Source of the DNA: Virgibacillus dokdonensis
GTDB taxonomy: Bacteria > Bacillota > Bacilli > Bacillales > Amphibacillaceae
DNA length: 64,000 nt
Assembly (NCBI RefSeq): GCF_900166595.1
Contig: NZ_LT745763.1
Location: forward strand, 1,850,659-1,914,658
Reading direction: 5' to 3'
In this document: positions 20,217-31,626 of the stretch, piece by piece
How the letters are laid out: each line of letters starts with the position of its first letter
Position numbering within the stretch: position 1 is the first letter of the stretch
Program-made: the position numbers and the translations under genes
The notes under the pieces: model-generated
Seen by the model: the letters and a program-made list of their open reading frames with translations, nothing else
Told to the model about the DNA's origin: nothing
Database searches by the model: none

Positions 20217-21119
20217 ATGGAAAAACAATTTAAATCAGGTTTTATAGCTATTATCGGTAGACCAAATGTTGGAAAATCCACGTTTATGAATCAGGTGATC
20301 GGGCAAAAAATAGCTATTATGAGTGATAAACCACAAACAACGAGAAACAAAATTCAAGGTGTACTGACATTGCCAGACGCGCAAATGATATTTATAGACA
20401 CACCAGGCATCCATAAACCGAAACATCAGCTCGGCGATTTTATGGTGAAAACCGCTATAAATACATTAAATGAGGTCGATGCCATTTTATTTATGATTAA
20501 TGCAGAGGAAGGGTATGGAAAAGGAGATCAATACATTTTAGATAGACTGCAAAAGGTAGATAAGCCTGTTTATTTAATTGTAAATAAAATTGATCTTGTA
20601 CACCCTGATAAACTACTCCCATTAATTGATCAATATAAAGATAAACATGATTTTACAGAAATTATTCCTATTTCCGCTTTGCAGGGGAATAATGTAAAAC
20701 ATCTGTTAGAAGTGCTAAAAGATCAATTGGCAGAGGGCCCGCAGTATTATCCAGAGGATCAAATTACAGATCACCCTGAACGTTTTATTATCAGTGAGTT
20801 AATTCGTGAAAAAGTACTACAATTTACGAAAGAAGAAGTTCCTCATTCGATAGCAGTTGTTATTGAGAATATGGAACAACGCAATCATGGTAAAGTTCTT
20901 ATTCAAGCAACTATTGTAACAGAAAGAAAAACACAAAAAGGCATTCTTATTGGGAAACAGGGAACGATGCTTAAAAACATTGGGAAAGCAGCCCGTAAAG
21001 ATATTGAAAATCTGCTTGGTACAAGCGTGTACCTAGAACTATGGGTAAAAGTTAAAAAAGATTGGAGAAACAAGCAAAGCCAACTGCAAGAATATGGTTT
21101 CAGCAGAGATGATTATTAA
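20217..21119 (+). CDS. era: GTPase Era
   Basis: Era is an essential GTPase that binds the 3' end of 16S rRNA and assists 30S assembly. The 300-residue protein has G1 [10 protein letters not shown]3 DTPG, G4 NKID and a C-terminal KH domain ([22 protein letters not shown]). ATG 20217 follows GGAGGCAACC. It is followed by yqzL and recO, the standard Bacillus order. Confidence 0.98.
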   Translation: MEKQFKSGFIAIIGRPNVGKSTFMNQVIGQKIAIMSDKPQTTRNKIQGVLTLPDAQMIFIDTPGIHKPKHQLGDFMVKTAINTLNEVDAILFMINAEEGYGKGDQYILDRLQKVDKPVYLIVNKIDLVHPDKLLPLIDQYKDKHDFTEIIPISALQGNNVKHLLEVLKDQLAEGPQYYPEDQITDHPERFIISELIREKVLQFTKEEVPHSIAVVIENMEQRNHGKVLIQATIVTERKTQKGILIGKQGTMLKNIGKAARKDIENLLGTSVYLELWVKVKKDWRNKQSQLQEYGFSRDDY

Positions 21120-21286
21120 AAAAATTTGTTTCAGTACTCTTTTGCTGTAATTTTGCTAAAAGATAATTTGGAGTTATTTATAACTCCTCATACATGGTAA
21201 ATATTTATACTCATTTGTTTTGCTCTTGTGGTCATTCTAAGTAGTAAGTTACATTTTCAACATTTAAAAGAAAGGTGGGGTTTCTT

Positions 21287-21430
21287 GTGATCGATCTATC
21301 CTGGAAATTATTTAGTCAAACGGGAAACATTGAAACCTATTTAATCATGAAAGAGTTAGAAAATGAACAAAACCTTCAAGAATTAGGACAACAAGATGAG
21401 AAAAATGAAACTCCGATAGAAACGAAATGA
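21287..21430 (+). CDS. yqzL: YqzL family small protein
   Basis: A 47-residue protein starting VIDLSWKLFSQTGNIETYLIM, which matches the YqzL family pattern (FSQTGN followed by a short helix). Function unknown. GTG 21287 follows AAAGGTGGGG. Its place between era and recO is the conserved one; it probably shares their transcript. The acidic tail (ENEQNLQELGQQDEKNE) is longer than in the shortest homologues I recall. Confidence 0.85.
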   Translation: MIDLSWKLFSQTGNIETYLIMKELENEQNLQELGQQDEKNETPIETK

Positions 21431-21469
21431 TAAGTGAATGCAGTTCTTTAGAGAAAGGTGACGCTCTAA

Positions 21470-22213
21470 TTGTTAGAAAAAATACAAGGTGTCGTATTGA
21501 AAACACGTGACTATGGAGAGAGTCATAAAATCGTTACAATATTTAGTGGAAAATTAGGGAAGCTCTCTGCGATTGCTAAAGGAGCAAAAAAACCAAAAAG
21601 TAGAATGGCTGCTGTAACGCAGCCGTTCATCTATGCGGAATTTCTTATGTATGTGAATAAAGGGTTAAGTACAATACAACAAGCAGAAATTATTGACTCT
21701 TTTCGCCCCATACGTGAAGACATTGTAAAAACAACTTACGCAGCATATCTTGCTGAACTTACAGATAAATTAGTCGAGGATAAACAGCCAGATGGATTTA
21801 TTTATGAACAGTTTTTTCAAACAATGGAGTGGATTAATAGCAAAGAAGAGGCTGATATCCCCTTAATGATGTATGAATTGAAATTATATAAAAAAGGGGG
21901 ATTTGCACCCACGGTAGATTGTTGTAGTAGCTGTCATAGTGTAACGCCTCCGTTTGTGTTTTCTATTCAAGAAGCTGGTTTACTGTGTACATCATGTAGA
22001 AGTATGGACGAGCGAGCTATTGAATTACCAAAAGGAGTAGTTAAATTATTATTCATCTTTGCAACGGTCGATTTACAACGCGTGTCAAACATTTCAGTAA
22101 AGGAACAAAATAAACAGTTGCTTAGGGAATTGTTAGACCATTATTATGATTATTATGGTGGGTATCTTCTTAAATCAAGAAAGCTATTAAAACAAATGGA
22201 TCTATTGAAATGA
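21470..22213 (+). CDS. recO: DNA repair protein RecO
   Basis: RecO loads RecA onto SSB-coated DNA with RecR and anneals strands. The 247-residue protein has an N-terminal OB-fold (LEKIQGVVLKTRDYGESHKIVTIFS) and a helical C-terminal part with a zinc site (CCSSC and CTSC). The start is TTG 21470 behind AGAAAGGTGACGC. It ends just before the glyQS T-box leader. Confidence 0.95.
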   Translation: MLEKIQGVVLKTRDYGESHKIVTIFSGKLGKLSAIAKGAKKPKSRMAAVTQPFIYAEFLMYVNKGLSTIQQAEIIDSFRPIREDIVKTTYAAYLAELTDKLVEDKQPDGFIYEQFFQTMEWINSKEEADIPLMMYELKLYKKGGFAPTVDCCSSCHSVTPPFVFSIQEAGLLCTSCRSMDERAIELPKGVVKLLFIFATVDLQRVSNISVKEQNKQLLRELLDHYYDYYGGYLLKSRKLLKQMDLLK

Positions 22214-22254
22214 GTTGACAGCAATGAATGTTTCGCTTATTATTCATACATAGA

Positions 22255-22470
22255 TGATTATATATGGAATAAATACAAGGATGAAGAAGAGTACTTTTGC
22301 ACGCTTTCCATAGCGAGCTCAGGATGGTGAAAGCTGAGCGATAGGGGTAAGAGGAAAGGAACTTCGGAGTATTTGTAATAAAGGTGGCTTTCATAAGCAA
22401 ATAGGGTGGAACCGCGGCTTAACACCCCGTCCCTATGTCTTGACTATAGACATAGGGACGGGGATTTTAT
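22255..22470 (+). ncRNA. T-box leader of glyQS (tRNA-Gly sensing)
   Basis: The T-box sequence AGGGTGGAACCGCGG is exact at 22403-22417. A strong terminator follows: CCCCGTCCCTATGTCT (22425-22440) pairs with AGACATAGGGACGGGG (22448-22463) before ATTTTAT. Upstream is stem I with the GAGCTCAGGATGGTG distal region. A GGA triplet at 22366-22368 on the 3' side of stem I is a plausible glycine specifier. Uncharged tRNA-Gly should favour the antiterminator and switch on glyQ-glyS. The 5' limit is approximate. Confidence 0.93.
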
Positions 22471-22499
22471 ATTGTACTACTGTATATGGAGGAAAGATG

Positions 22500-23378
22500 A
22501 TGAATATTCAAGAGATGATCTTAACTTTGCAAAATTATTGGTCACAGCAAAATTGCATTCTTATGCAAGCCTATGACGTGGAAAAAGGAGCGGGTACTAT
22601 GTCACCAATGACATTGCTACGTAGTCTTGGACCTGAACCATGGAACGTTGCTTATGTAGAACCATCAAGACGCCCTGCGGATGGCCGTTATGGTGATAAT
22701 CCAAACAGGTTATACCAACATCACCAATTTCAAGTCATTATGAAACCTTCTCCAGATAATATCCAGGAGTTATACTTAGGTTCTCTAAGAAAATTAGGGA
22801 TTAATCCGCTTGTTCATGATATACGATTTGTAGAAGACAACTGGGAAAACCCAACCTTAGGTGCAGCTGGTCTTGGCTGGGAAGTTTGGCTTGACGGGAT
22901 GGAAATTACACAATTTACGTACTTTCAGCAAATCGGAGGATTAGAAGCAAATCCTGTTGCTGTAGAACTAACGTATGGAATTGAGCGTCTCGCTTCGTAT
23001 ATTCAAGATAAAGATAATGTATTTGATTTAGAATGGACAAATGGCGTGACAGTCAAAGACATCTTTTTTCAACCAGAATATGAACATTCCATGTATACAT
23101 TTGAAACATCTAATACGGAAATGTTATTTGAGCTTTTTACCAAATATGAGCAAGAAGCTAAAGATACGATGGAAAAAGGGTTAGTATTTCCTGCTTATGA
23201 TTACGTTCTTAAATGTTCTCATACATTTAATTTGTTGGATGCCAAAGGTGTCATCTCTGTAACAGAACGTACCGGTTATATTACAAGAATTCGTAACTTA
23301 GCAAGAGGTATTGCTAAAGCGTATGTTGCTGAAAGAGAACGACTTGGCTTTCCGATGTTAAAAAAGGAGGAACAATAA
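22500..23378 (+). CDS. glyQ: Glycyl-tRNA synthetase alpha subunit
   Basis: GlyQ is the catalytic subunit of the bacterial alpha2-beta2 glycyl-tRNA synthetase. The 292-residue protein begins [14 protein letters not shown] and includes the class II motifs [13 protein letters not shown] and [22 protein letters not shown] 22500 is 7 bases from GGAGG (22488-22492); the adjacent ATG at 22497 is closer. It is followed at once by glyS; both are under the T-box leader. Confidence 0.97.
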   Translation: MNIQEMILTLQNYWSQQNCILMQAYDVEKGAGTMSPMTLLRSLGPEPWNVAYVEPSRRPADGRYGDNPNRLYQHHQFQVIMKPSPDNIQELYLGSLRKLGINPLVHDIRFVEDNWENPTLGAAGLGWEVWLDGMEITQFTYFQQIGGLEANPVAVELTYGIERLASYIQDKDNVFDLEWTNGVTVKDIFFQPEYEHSMYTFETSNTEMLFELFTKYEQEAKDTMEKGLVFPAYDYVLKCSHTFNLLDAKGVISVTERTGYITRIRNLARGIAKAYVAERERLGFPMLKKEEQ

Positions 23379-23379
23379 T

Positions 23380-25461
23380 ATGGTGACAGATGCTCTATTT
23401 GAAATTGGACTGGAAGAAATGCCGGCTCGTTTCATTGATGATGCAGAAAAACAATTAAATGACAAAACAGTAGCATGGCTAAAAAGCTTGCGCATTCCTT
23501 ATAAAAATTTAGCGACCTTTTCCACACCAAGACGTTTGGCAGTTTTTATTGAAGGGCTTAGTGAACAACAAACAACGATTAAAGAAGAAGTGAAAGGCCC
23601 GGCAGAAAAAATTGCTAAAGATGAATCTGGTAATTGGACAAAAGCAGCGATTGGCTTTACAAAAGGGCAAGGCAAGACAACAAATGATATTTATACAAAA
23701 CCTGTCAATGGCACTACATATATTTTTGTGCAAAAGCATATTGAAGGAAACAATACATTCGACCTCCTGCCAGGTTTTAAAGACATCATTCTGTCCATTA
23801 ACTTTGGCAAGAATATGCGCTGGGGAGCACAAACAATGCGTTATGCTAGGCCGATACGTTGGCTGGTCGGCTTATGCGGTTCAACGGTGGTTCCTTTTGA
23901 AGTTGCTCATGTAAAAAGCAGTAATATGACATATGGCCATCGTTTTTTAGGAACGAAAATAGCCATTAATAACCCAAAGCAATATGAAGAAAAATTACTA
24001 CAGCAATTTGTAATAGCAGATGCAAAAAAGCGCGAAGCAGCTATATTACAAGGAATTCATCAATTAGAGCAAGAGCATTCGGTGCATATTCCTATTGATC
24101 ATGAACTATTGCATGAAGTTCGTAATTTAGTGGAATATCCTCAAGCTTTTTTAGGCTCATTTGAACATGCATTTTTATCCATACCTGAGGAAGTATTAAT
24201 TATCTCCATGAAAGAGCATCAACGCTATTTCCCTGTTCGTACGAATACTGGAGGGGAGTTATTACCTCATTTCGTTGGCATACGTAACGGAGACGACACT
24301 TCATTAGAGACAGTAATAAAAGGAAATGAAAAAGTATTACATGCTCGCTTATCTGATGCTGCTTTTTTCTACGAGGAAGATCGTAAGCGTTCTTTGAGCG
24401 ATTTTTTAACAAAGCTAGAACGAGTTGTATTTCAAGAAGATTTAGGGACCATTTATGAAAAAGTAGAACGTGTCATTATATTAACTCGTTTAATTAGTCA
24501 GCATCTTGAACTACCTGAGTCAGATATTAATCGTGCTGTTCGTGCTGCTGAATTAAGTAAATTTGATTTAACCACTAGTATGGTAAATGAATTTACTGAA
24601 TTGCAAGGGGTTATGGGAGAAAAATATGCTGTTTTTTATGGCGAAGACGCAATTGTTGCTCAAGCAATTAGAGAACATTACTTACCAAAATCCGCCAACG
24701 GCGTTTTGCCTGAAACTATCACAGGAACAATTGTTAGTATGGCAGATAAATTAGATACGATAGCAGGTTGTATTTCTGTAGGATTATTACCGACAGGATC
24801 TCATGATCCTTATGGGTTACGTCGTCAAGCAATTGGTGTATTACGGATGTTACTTACAAATAAATGGAACATAACCGTAGAAAAGCTTATTGAGCTTACC
24901 TTGCAAGTATATGCTACATCCAAAGTAAAGCTAGAAAATCAAAGTGAAGCTGCTACTATCATTAACGACTTCTTTTTACATCGTGCTACTTATATCTTTA
25001 AAGAAGCGGGAATTGAGCCAGATATCATTCACGCTGTATTACATCAGGATATTGGCAACTTTACGCACAGTTTAGCAAAAGCAGAATTATTATCAGTCAA
25101 ACGAAATGATGATAAATTCAAATTATCACAGGAAGCTTTTGTGCGTGTATTAAATTTAGCTCAAAAAGCATCATCTAAATTAATTGATCCAGATGTATTG
25201 CACACAGAATCTGAAAAAGCGTTATACGATAAATATTGTCATATCCAGGAAGGGTTTCGGAATTCAAGTGGAGAAGCTGGAGAAGAATTAAAACTTTTGG
25301 AGCAATTGACGGATCCGATTCACCAATTTTTTGAACAAAATATGGTAATGGTAGATGATGAAGAAATCCGTAATAATCGGTTGGCGCTTTTGTACCAAAT
25401 CGGTCAGCTTATTTATAACTATGCTGATGTAACAAAAATTGAATGGAAACAAAGCTTTTAA
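23380..25461 (+). CDS. glyS: Glycyl-tRNA synthetase beta subunit
   Basis: GlyS provides tRNA binding and editing-like domains to the tetrameric synthetase. The 693-residue protein starts ALFEIGLEEMPARFI, has the HD-like middle region (REHYLPKSANG, GSHDPYGLRRQA) and the C-terminal anticodon-binding helical domain. ATG 23380 follows AAAGGAGG; one base separates it from the glyQ stop. Confidence 0.97.
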   Translation: MVTDALFEIGLEEMPARFIDDAEKQLNDKTVAWLKSLRIPYKNLATFSTPRRLAVFIEGLSEQQTTIKEEVKGPAEKIAKDESGNWTKAAIGFTKGQGKTTNDIYTKPVNGTTYIFVQKHIEGNNTFDLLPGFKDIILSINFGKNMRWGAQTMRYARPIRWLVGLCGSTVVPFEVAHVKSSNMTYGHRFLGTKIAINNPKQYEEKLLQQFVIADAKKREAAILQGIHQLEQEHSVHIPIDHELLHEVRNLVEYPQAFLGSFEHAFLSIPEEVLIISMKEHQRYFPVRTNTGGELLPHFVGIRNGDDTSLETVIKGNEKVLHARLSDAAFFYEEDRKRSLSDFLTKLERVVFQEDLGTIYEKVERVIILTRLISQHLELPESDINRAVRAAELSKFDLTTSMVNEFTELQGVMGEKYAVFYGEDAIVAQAIREHYLPKSANGVLPETITGTIVSMADKLDTIAGCISVGLLPTGSHDPYGLRRQAIGVLRMLLTNKWNITVEKLIELTLQVYATSKVKLENQSEAATIINDFFLHRATYIFKEAGIEPDIIHAVLHQDIGNFTHSLAKAELLSVKRNDDKFKLSQEAFVRVLNLAQKASSKLIDPDVLHTESEKALYDKYCHIQEGFRNSSGEAGEELKLLEQLTDPIHQFFEQNMVMVDDEEIRNNRLALLYQIGQLIYNYADVTKIEWKQSF

Positions 25462-25611
25462 TAAAAGGATACAGTGAATTTCTTCTCTGGTGTTGTTTTT
25501 GGGCGCAGTATTGTAATTCCTTTCGCTTGATAAGTATCGGATTTATTTCTCATTCTGTATCGATTCAACTATAATGGACATAGGTTTACATCGTCTTTAG
25601 GTGGTGAAGTC

Positions 25612-26241
25612 ATGGAATTATCAAGTAGACAAGAAGAAATAATTGAAATTGTAAAAGAAAACGGCCCGATAACGGGGGAGAATATCGCTGAGCGTCTTCA
25701 CTTAACAAGGGCTACATTACGTCCAGACTTGGCAATTTTAACAATGGCAGGTTTTTTAGATGCAAGACCCCGTGTGGGGTATTTTTATACTGGTAAAACA
25801 GGAAATGAATTATTAACAGAGCAGATTAAAAAAATTAGAGTATATGAATATCAACATGTCCCTATTGTTGTAAAAGAGAGCGTTTCGGTATACGATGCGA
25901 TCTCAACGATGTTCTTAGAAGATGTAGGGACCCTTTTCGTAGTTGATGATCAGTCGTGTTTAACAGGCGTACTATCGCGAAAAGATTTACTTCGCGCAAG
26001 CATTGGAAAACAAGATTTAAATGCTTTACCTGTACATATCATTATGACACGAATGCCTAATATAACAGTATGTCAAAAAGATGATTTGTTGGTAGAAGTT
26101 GCTCAAAACTTGATTAGTAAACAAATTGATGGTATACCTGTCGTGAAAAAAACAAAGTCTGGATTGGAAGTTGTTGGAAGAGTTACAAAAACAACAATTA
26201 CAAAAGCTTTTGTTGAATTGGTTATGGAAGACCACATTTAA
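25612..26241 (+). CDS. ccpN: Transcriptional repressor CcpN
   Basis: CcpN represses gluconeogenic genes (gapB, pckA in B. subtilis) on glycolytic substrates. The 209-residue protein has an N-terminal winged helix-turn-helix (residues 5-60, ITGENIAERLHLTRATLRPDLAIL) and two CBS domains (about 80-200) for ligand sensing. ATG 25612 follows TTAGGTGGTG. A TATAAT hexamer lies at 25570-25575. It is next to yqfL, as in B. subtilis. Confidence 0.93.
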   Translation: MELSSRQEEIIEIVKENGPITGENIAERLHLTRATLRPDLAILTMAGFLDARPRVGYFYTGKTGNELLTEQIKKIRVYEYQHVPIVVKESVSVYDAISTMFLEDVGTLFVVDDQSCLTGVLSRKDLLRASIGKQDLNALPVHIIMTRMPNITVCQKDDLLVEVAQNLISKQIDGIPVVKKTKSGLEVVGRVTKTTITKAFVELVMEDHI

Positions 26242-26264
26242 AAGGGTGAGAGAGGAGTATTTTG

Positions 26265-27065
26265 ATGTTTATGCAACCTGTATATGTTTTATCCGATTCT
26301 GTAGGGGAGACAGCTGAGTTAGTCATTAAGGCAGGCTTAAGTCAGTTTAATCACGGAACATATAAAATTCAACGTATACCCTATGTAGAAGACAAAAAAA
26401 CAATCGATGAAGCTTTACAACTCGCTGTAGAAAGTAAAGGGCTCATTGGTTTTACACTTGTTGATCCTATTCTAAGGAACTATGTAAATGAACGTGCCAA
26501 ACAAATGAACCTTGAAGCTATTGACATCATGGGCCCGGTGTTAAAATCCATGGAACGTGTTTTTGAACATGCACCGCGAATGGAAGCAGGGCTAGTCCAT
26601 AAGCTTGATGAAGACTATTTTAAGCGGGTAGAGGCAATTGAATTTGCGGTAAAGTATGACGATGGGCGTGATTCGAGAGGAATTGCTAGAGCAGACATTG
26701 TTCTAATCGGGGTATCTAGAACATCTAAAACTCCTCTATCACAATATTTGGCTCATAAACGCTTAAAAGTTGCCAACGTACCGATTGTACCAGAAGTCGA
26801 TCCTCCAGAAGAATTGTTTGAAGTGGATGCTTCAAAATGTATCGGATTACGTATAAGCGCTGATAAGCTGTATGAAATACGTAAAGAAAGGCTTCGTGCT
26901 TTAGGTTTAGGAGATCAGGCAACATATGCGAATATGGAACGTATTCATAAAGAACTGGCGTATTTTGATAAAATTGTTGATAAAATTGGTTGTAAAGTCA
27001 TCGATGTATCAAATAAAGCTGTTGAGGAAACGGCTAACAGTATTAGACAAATCGTAAAAAAATAA
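26265..27065 (+). CDS. yqfL: Regulatory kinase/phosphorylase YqfL (DUF299/PSRP)
   Basis: Members of this family use ADP to phosphorylate, and Pi to dephosphorylate, pyruvate phosphate dikinase or PEP synthase. The 266-residue protein shows the P-loop-like [15 protein letters not shown] and the start [18 protein letters not shown] 26265 follows AGAGGAG. No dikinase or PEP synthase gene is nearby. In B. subtilis YqfL modulates CcpN activity, which fits the tight ccpN-yqfL pairing seen here. Confidence 0.92.
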   Translation: MFMQPVYVLSDSVGETAELVIKAGLSQFNHGTYKIQRIPYVEDKKTIDEALQLAVESKGLIGFTLVDPILRNYVNERAKQMNLEAIDIMGPVLKSMERVFEHAPRMEAGLVHKLDEDYFKRVEAIEFAVKYDDGRDSRGIARADIVLIGVSRTSKTPLSQYLAHKRLKVANVPIVPEVDPPEELFEVDASKCIGLRISADKLYEIRKERLRALGLGDQATYANMERIHKELAYFDKIVDKIGCKVIDVSNKAVEETANSIRQIVKK

Positions 27066-27066
27066 C

Positions 27067-27093
27067 GGAGAAAGTACATACTCTCCTTTTTTT
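27067..27093 (+). terminator. Terminator after yqfL
   Basis: GGAGA (27067-27071) pairs with TCTCC (27082-27086), loop containing GTACATAC, followed by seven or more T. Confidence 0.75.
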
Positions 27094-28071
27094 GTTTTAA
27101 CAGATCAAAATGAATGAACATCCTAGCCTTCCATGAACAAGCGCATTTTCTGTATTCTGTGGCAACCTAAGGTGCTTACGTATTTTACTACAACGAAATT
27201 TTAAATTGCAGAGTTGCGCAAACAAAAGCTTAAAATTTTTCTTGCCTAAAGGCGCATAATCACCTTTCTTCATAGGGTCTTCTGCGGTTTCTACTGATTA
27301 TGATTACTACAGTTGGGACTATCATAGTTTGACATCACGTTTCAAATATTGATTTCTTTTGTAAGAGTAAAAAACAAAATTAAGACATATATGATTAAGA
27401 AGTACTTGGAATGGAAAGAATTAAATTTTAGAAGTGTTTTGCTGGCATTAATTAGTGGTATATATTATAATAATGTTTTGTGTTATAGGTATATAGTGTT
27501 TTTTGTACTATTGGAAAGTATACAATTTCTAGGCTTTATCGTATAAGCAAAACGATGGCGTTTTATCGCCAGAAAGACTTGGCGATAGCCAAGTTTTTCT
27601 AATGCATGTTCCTTAAAGGGGACAATAATCTCTTGCGCATAAAGTTTTTGAAAACTCTTGAACATACAAAATCAGTTTTCCCTATGTATTCATAGAGGTT
27701 GATGGTCGACAAAATATAACATGTTTAGTGTTTTTTATTTAAAACAGACAATTCAAGTTGGGTTGGTTTTTGAGAATTTTGTATGACGAGATAAGTTATA
27801 TTTTGATTCGAATGTACTAAAATTATCTCCTTAAAAGCAGGAATTCATAACTTAAATATAGAATAGTTTAGTGAAGAGCAAAAGCATATTTTAAATTCGT
27901 AGATGTTGTCCATAACAGAACTGATGGCTACCTTTCTATGGGAAATGTGTATTAATGTGTTTTTAAATATTGCTTGTATAGGTGAATTTTTTAAGAAAAG
28001 AAAAAAATATATGTCGAAATAAAAGGATTTTTATCATGAAAAGCGAATATGTAATAGCATGGTGATATTTT
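27094..28071. other. Long gene-poor region before dnaG
   Basis: About 1 kb without a convincing gene. It contains family A copy 3 (27506-27602) and an 8-bp inverted repeat CATAATCA/TGATTATG (27255-27302). A 65-codon frame at 27349-27546 ends inside the repeat and lacks a good ribosome-binding site, so I do not call it. Confidence 0.5.
27506..27602 (+). repeat. Family A intergenic repeat, copy 3
   Basis: One of the best copies (97 bp): TACTATTGGAAAGTATACAA; TTTATCGTATAAGCAAAACG; a GGCGTTTTATCGCC stem; the hairpin ACTTGGCGATAGCCAAGT; TTTTTCTAA. All three predicted stems are intact. Confidence 0.95.
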
Positions 28072-29889
28072 ATGGCTAATCAAATTCCTGAAGCATTAAT
28101 TGAAGAGATTCGTAAGGCGAATGATATTGTTGATATAATAGGCGATTATGTCCAGCTAAAAAAACAAGGAAGAAACTATTTTGGATTATGCCCATTTCAT
28201 GGTGAAAAGACGCCATCTTTTTCTGTGACGCAAGACAAGCAAATTTTTCACTGTTTTGGCTGTGGTAAAGGTGGCAATGTAGTCACTTTTTTAATGGAGA
28301 TAGAGAGCTTTTCTTTTTACGAAGCTATCCAGTTTTTAGCTGAACGTAGCGAAATTTCATTGCCTCAAAGTATTCAAAGTCAAAAGGATACTAATTTATC
28401 TAAAGAAACGCAAGATATGCTATCTGCACATGAATGGTTGACGAAATTATATCATCATTTATTACGCTTTACAAAAGAAGGAAAGGAAGGTTATGCGTAT
28501 TTAAAAGATAGAGGGATAGATGAGGAAGCAGCAGATATTTTCCAGCTAGGCTTTAGCCCCATTGCCGATCATCTAACAGTCGAGTTCTTGAAAAAGAAAG
28601 GTTTTCATGAACAATTACTTGTAAAAGCAGGCTTGCTTCAGATGAATGAAGCTGGGCATGCCTCCGATCGTTTTCGTGGTAGAATTATTTTTCCTATTCG
28701 AAATCATTTAGGAAAGACAGTTGCCTTTGGAGGACGTGCAGTTGGCGATTATAAACCTAAATATATAAATAGTCCTGAAAGTGAATTGTTCCACAAAGGA
28801 AAATTATTATATAATTTTGACCTGGCAAAAAGGTACATTCGTAAAGAAGACGAAGTGGTTTTATTAGAAGGCCAAATGGATGTCATAGCTGCCCATCAAG
28901 CGGGGGTTCGTAATGCGGTAGCTACGCTTGGCACAGCCTTAACAGAATTCCAAGCTAAGCTGTTAAAACGTTATGTAAACAACGTCATTATTTGCTACGA
29001 TGGAGATCGTGCTGGGCTAGATGCTGCTTATAAAGCTGCTGTCATATTACGCCAATGTGGATGCGAAGTAAGAGTTGCATACCTACAAGCAAATATGGAT
29101 CCTGACAGTTTTATTCGCATGCATGGAGGACAAGCTTTTATTGATGAGGTCATTAAAGCTAGCGATACATTTATAACTTTTTATATGCGATTTTTAAAAA
29201 AGGATTATCAACTAAATCTAGAAGCTGACCGTATACAATATGTTGAGAAAGTCCTAAAGCAGATTGCAACGATTGACAGCTCTATAGAACGGGAATATTA
29301 CCTAAAAGAGTTGAGTAATGAATTTGAAATATCTATGGAAGCTCTCATGGATGAAATTTCAGGTTATCAAGAAATGTTTGCTATAAATAAGGATAATCAA
29401 CAAAAGAACAGATATACTAGTAGTACAGTATGGAATAAGGTGAGATCGAAATTATTGCCAGCATTTCATAATGCAGAACGGCAATTAATTGCATATATGT
29501 TACAAGACGTAAGTATAGCTGAAAAGGTACAAGAAAAAATTGGAGCAAGTTTTCATATAGATGCACATAAAATTATTGCTACCTATTTATATGCTTTTTA
29601 TGAAGAAGGAAATGCCCCTAATGTCAGTTTGTTTTTAGAAAGGATAACAGATACAAATTTGCAACAGGAAATAACAGAGATAGCAATGTTACCATTACAA
29701 GAAAATATAAGTGACAAACAACTTAATGATTACGTCCATACGATTATAGCTAAGCAAACGGATAAAGTGACGATACAATCATTACGAGAGCAACAAAAGG
29801 AAGCAGAAAAACAGAATGACCCAATAAAGGCAGCGCAAATTGCCAAACAAATTATTGAATTGAATCATCAGTTGAAGCATACAAATTGA
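28072..29889 (+). CDS. dnaG: DNA primase DnaG
   Basis: DnaG makes RNA primers for replication. The 605-residue protein has the CHC2 zinc domain ([23 protein letters not shown]), the TOPRIM core ([18 protein letters not shown]) and a C-terminal DnaB-interaction domain. ATG 28072 has only a weak site, GGTGATA. It precedes rpoD by 31 bp, the conserved macromolecular-synthesis arrangement; rpsU, which joins this operon in enterics, is elsewhere in the window. Confidence 0.97.
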   Translation: MANQIPEALIEEIRKANDIVDIIGDYVQLKKQGRNYFGLCPFHGEKTPSFSVTQDKQIFHCFGCGKGGNVVTFLMEIESFSFYEAIQFLAERSEISLPQSIQSQKDTNLSKETQDMLSAHEWLTKLYHHLLRFTKEGKEGYAYLKDRGIDEEAADIFQLGFSPIADHLTVEFLKKKGFHEQLLVKAGLLQMNEAGHASDRFRGRIIFPIRNHLGKTVAFGGRAVGDYKPKYINSPESELFHKGKLLYNFDLAKRYIRKEDEVVLLEGQMDVIAAHQAGVRNAVATLGTALTEFQAKLLKRYVNNVIICYDGDRAGLDAAYKAAVILRQCGCEVRVAYLQANMDPDSFIRMHGGQAFIDEVIKASDTFITFYMRFLKKDYQLNLEADRIQYVEKVLKQIATIDSSIEREYYLKELSNEFEISMEALMDEISGYQEMFAINKDNQQKNRYTSSTVWNKVRSKLLPAFHNAERQLIAYMLQDVSIAEKVQEKIGASFHIDAHKIIATYLYAFYEEGNAPNVSLFLERITDTNLQQEITEIAMLPLQENISDKQLNDYVHTIIAKQTDKVTIQSLREQQKEAEKQNDPIKAAQIAKQIIELNHQLKHTN

Positions 29890-29920
29890 TTTTATTGTAA
29901 CTCTGGAAGGAGGGGGACTC

Positions 29921-31045
29921 ATGGCTGAAAATAAACCTTCGCAAACGAAGGAAAGTGAACTTGAGCAAACTTTAGAACAAGCAAAGGATCAACTGGTTGA
30001 AATTGGTAAAAAACGTGGTGTTCTTGCTTACGAAGAAATAGCCGATAAATTATCTAATTTCACAATAGAGTCTGATCATATGGATGAATTTTATGAGTAC
30101 CTAGGAGATCAGGGGGTCGAAGTAATTGGTGAATCAGAAGAAGACCCTACGATGCAACAAATTGCAAAAGAAGAAGAATTCAATCTAAACGACCTTAGTG
30201 TACCACTAGGTATTAAAATAAATGATCCTGTACGTATGTATTTGAAAGAAATTGGGCGTGTTGATTTATTGTCAGCAGCTGAAGAAATTGATTTGGCAAC
30301 AAGGATAGAACAAGGAGACGAAGAAGCTAAACGCCGTCTTGCTGAAGCGAATCTTCGTTTAGTTGTCAGCATCGCAAAACGTTACGTAGGACGCGGTATG
30401 TTGTTTTTAGACTTAATTCAAGAAGGAAACATGGGACTTATTAAAGCTGTGGAAAAATTTGATCACCGAAAAGGATTTAAATTTAGTACCTATGCTACAT
30501 GGTGGATAAGGCAAGCAATTACAAGAGCGATAGCTGATCAAGCTAGAACTATTCGAATTCCAGTGCATATGGTTGAGACAATCAACAAATTAATTCGCGT
30601 CCAAAGACAATTGTTACAAGACCTAGGTAGAGAGCCAACACCTGAAGAGATTGGAGAAGAAATGGAACTTTCTCCGGATAAAGTACGAGATATTTTAAAA
30701 ATTGCTCAGGAACCAGTCTCATTAGAAACCCCTATTGGCGAGGAAGATGACTCACATTTAGGTGATTTTATTGAAGATCAAGAGGCTGTCTCACCTTCTG
30801 ATCATGCGTCCTATGAACTGCTCAAAGAACAACTTGAAGATGTACTAGATACGCTAACAGACCGCGAAGAAAATGTTCTTAGGTTACGCTTCGGTTTAGA
30901 TGACGGTCGTACTAGAACTTTAGAAGAAGTTGGCAAAGTTTTTGGGGTAACCCGTGAAAGAATTCGTCAAATTGAAGCAAAAGCTTTACGTAAATTAAGA
31001 CACCCTAGCAGAAGCAAGCGATTAAAAGATTTTCTAGACCAATAA
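29921..31045 (+). CDS. rpoD: RNA polymerase sigma factor SigA (RpoD)
   Basis: The primary sigma factor. The 374-residue protein has region 1.1, region 1.2, region 2 ([32 protein letters not shown], shown in parts in the family as -10 recognition), region 3 and region 4 with the helix-turn-helix [24 protein letters not shown] 29921 follows GGAAGGAGGGGG. It is cotranscribed with dnaG. Confidence 0.98.
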   Translation: MAENKPSQTKESELEQTLEQAKDQLVEIGKKRGVLAYEEIADKLSNFTIESDHMDEFYEYLGDQGVEVIGESEEDPTMQQIAKEEEFNLNDLSVPLGIKINDPVRMYLKEIGRVDLLSAAEEIDLATRIEQGDEEAKRRLAEANLRLVVSIAKRYVGRGMLFLDLIQEGNMGLIKAVEKFDHRKGFKFSTYATWWIRQAITRAIADQARTIRIPVHMVETINKLIRVQRQLLQDLGREPTPEEIGEEMELSPDKVRDILKIAQEPVSLETPIGEEDDSHLGDFIEDQEAVSPSDHASYELLKEQLEDVLDTLTDREENVLRLRFGLDDGRTRTLEEVGKVFGVTRERIRQIEAKALRKLRHPSRSKRLKDFLDQ

Positions 31046-31626
31046 AGTATTGTCATTAGGCAATGATCTCCGTTGCCTAATGACGTGCTATATTATTAGC
31101 TGATTACGCTACCCGCTGAATATTTTGACTTCTTATTATTGTTGTACATCTAAAAATGTTGAACTAAACGTATAAAATAATGTATTATGTTACCGTTTTC
31201 GGTTCTTGTATTTTATTGTACGCAATTTCAGATATTTTTGCAACTGGCACTTTTGTTTCCTTTTTTAAAAGTATTTATTAGCTAGCAATTATAACCAAGA
31301 AAAGCTTTGTTCATTTCTTATTAACTAGTCTTTTTATCAATATTTTCTTATAAATTATTTTTGGTTGCTATCATCAGATATTATAGAAAATTCTATGGGT
31401 AAGCAGATTCTATTTCATCCTTTATTAGAAATGGCTTCGCTTTTCTTCTCATTTTTACTCATTAATATATCATTTTATAAAATTTCATAGCGAAACACTT
31501 TAAAGAAATGCATTTTTCAAGTAAAATGAATATAGTCTTTAAGTGTTACTATGCAGTCGTTCAAAAAGGATAATCTTTTTTGAGCAAAACCAATAACAAA
31601 TGGGGATTACATAAGGAGGAAGCGCA
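31046..31626. other. Intergenic region rpoD-cccA
   Basis: It contains one notable element, the 12-bp inverted repeat at 31052-31084. The rest is AT-rich without a gene or a repeat that I recognise. The cccA ribosome-binding site AAGGAGG is at about 31613-31619. Confidence 0.5.
31052..31084 (+). terminator. Inverted repeat after rpoD
   Basis: Perfect 12-bp arms GTCATTAGGCAA (31052-31063) and TTGCCTAATGAC (31073-31084) with a 9-base loop, 7 bases after the rpoD stop. There is no T-run, so it may stabilise the 3' end or need Rho rather than act as an intrinsic terminator. Confidence 0.55.

Noticed and set aside
27349..27546. 65-codon frame upstream of dnaG
   Set aside because: Its end lies in a family A repeat, it lacks a ribosome-binding site and its composition fits AT-rich non-coding DNA.
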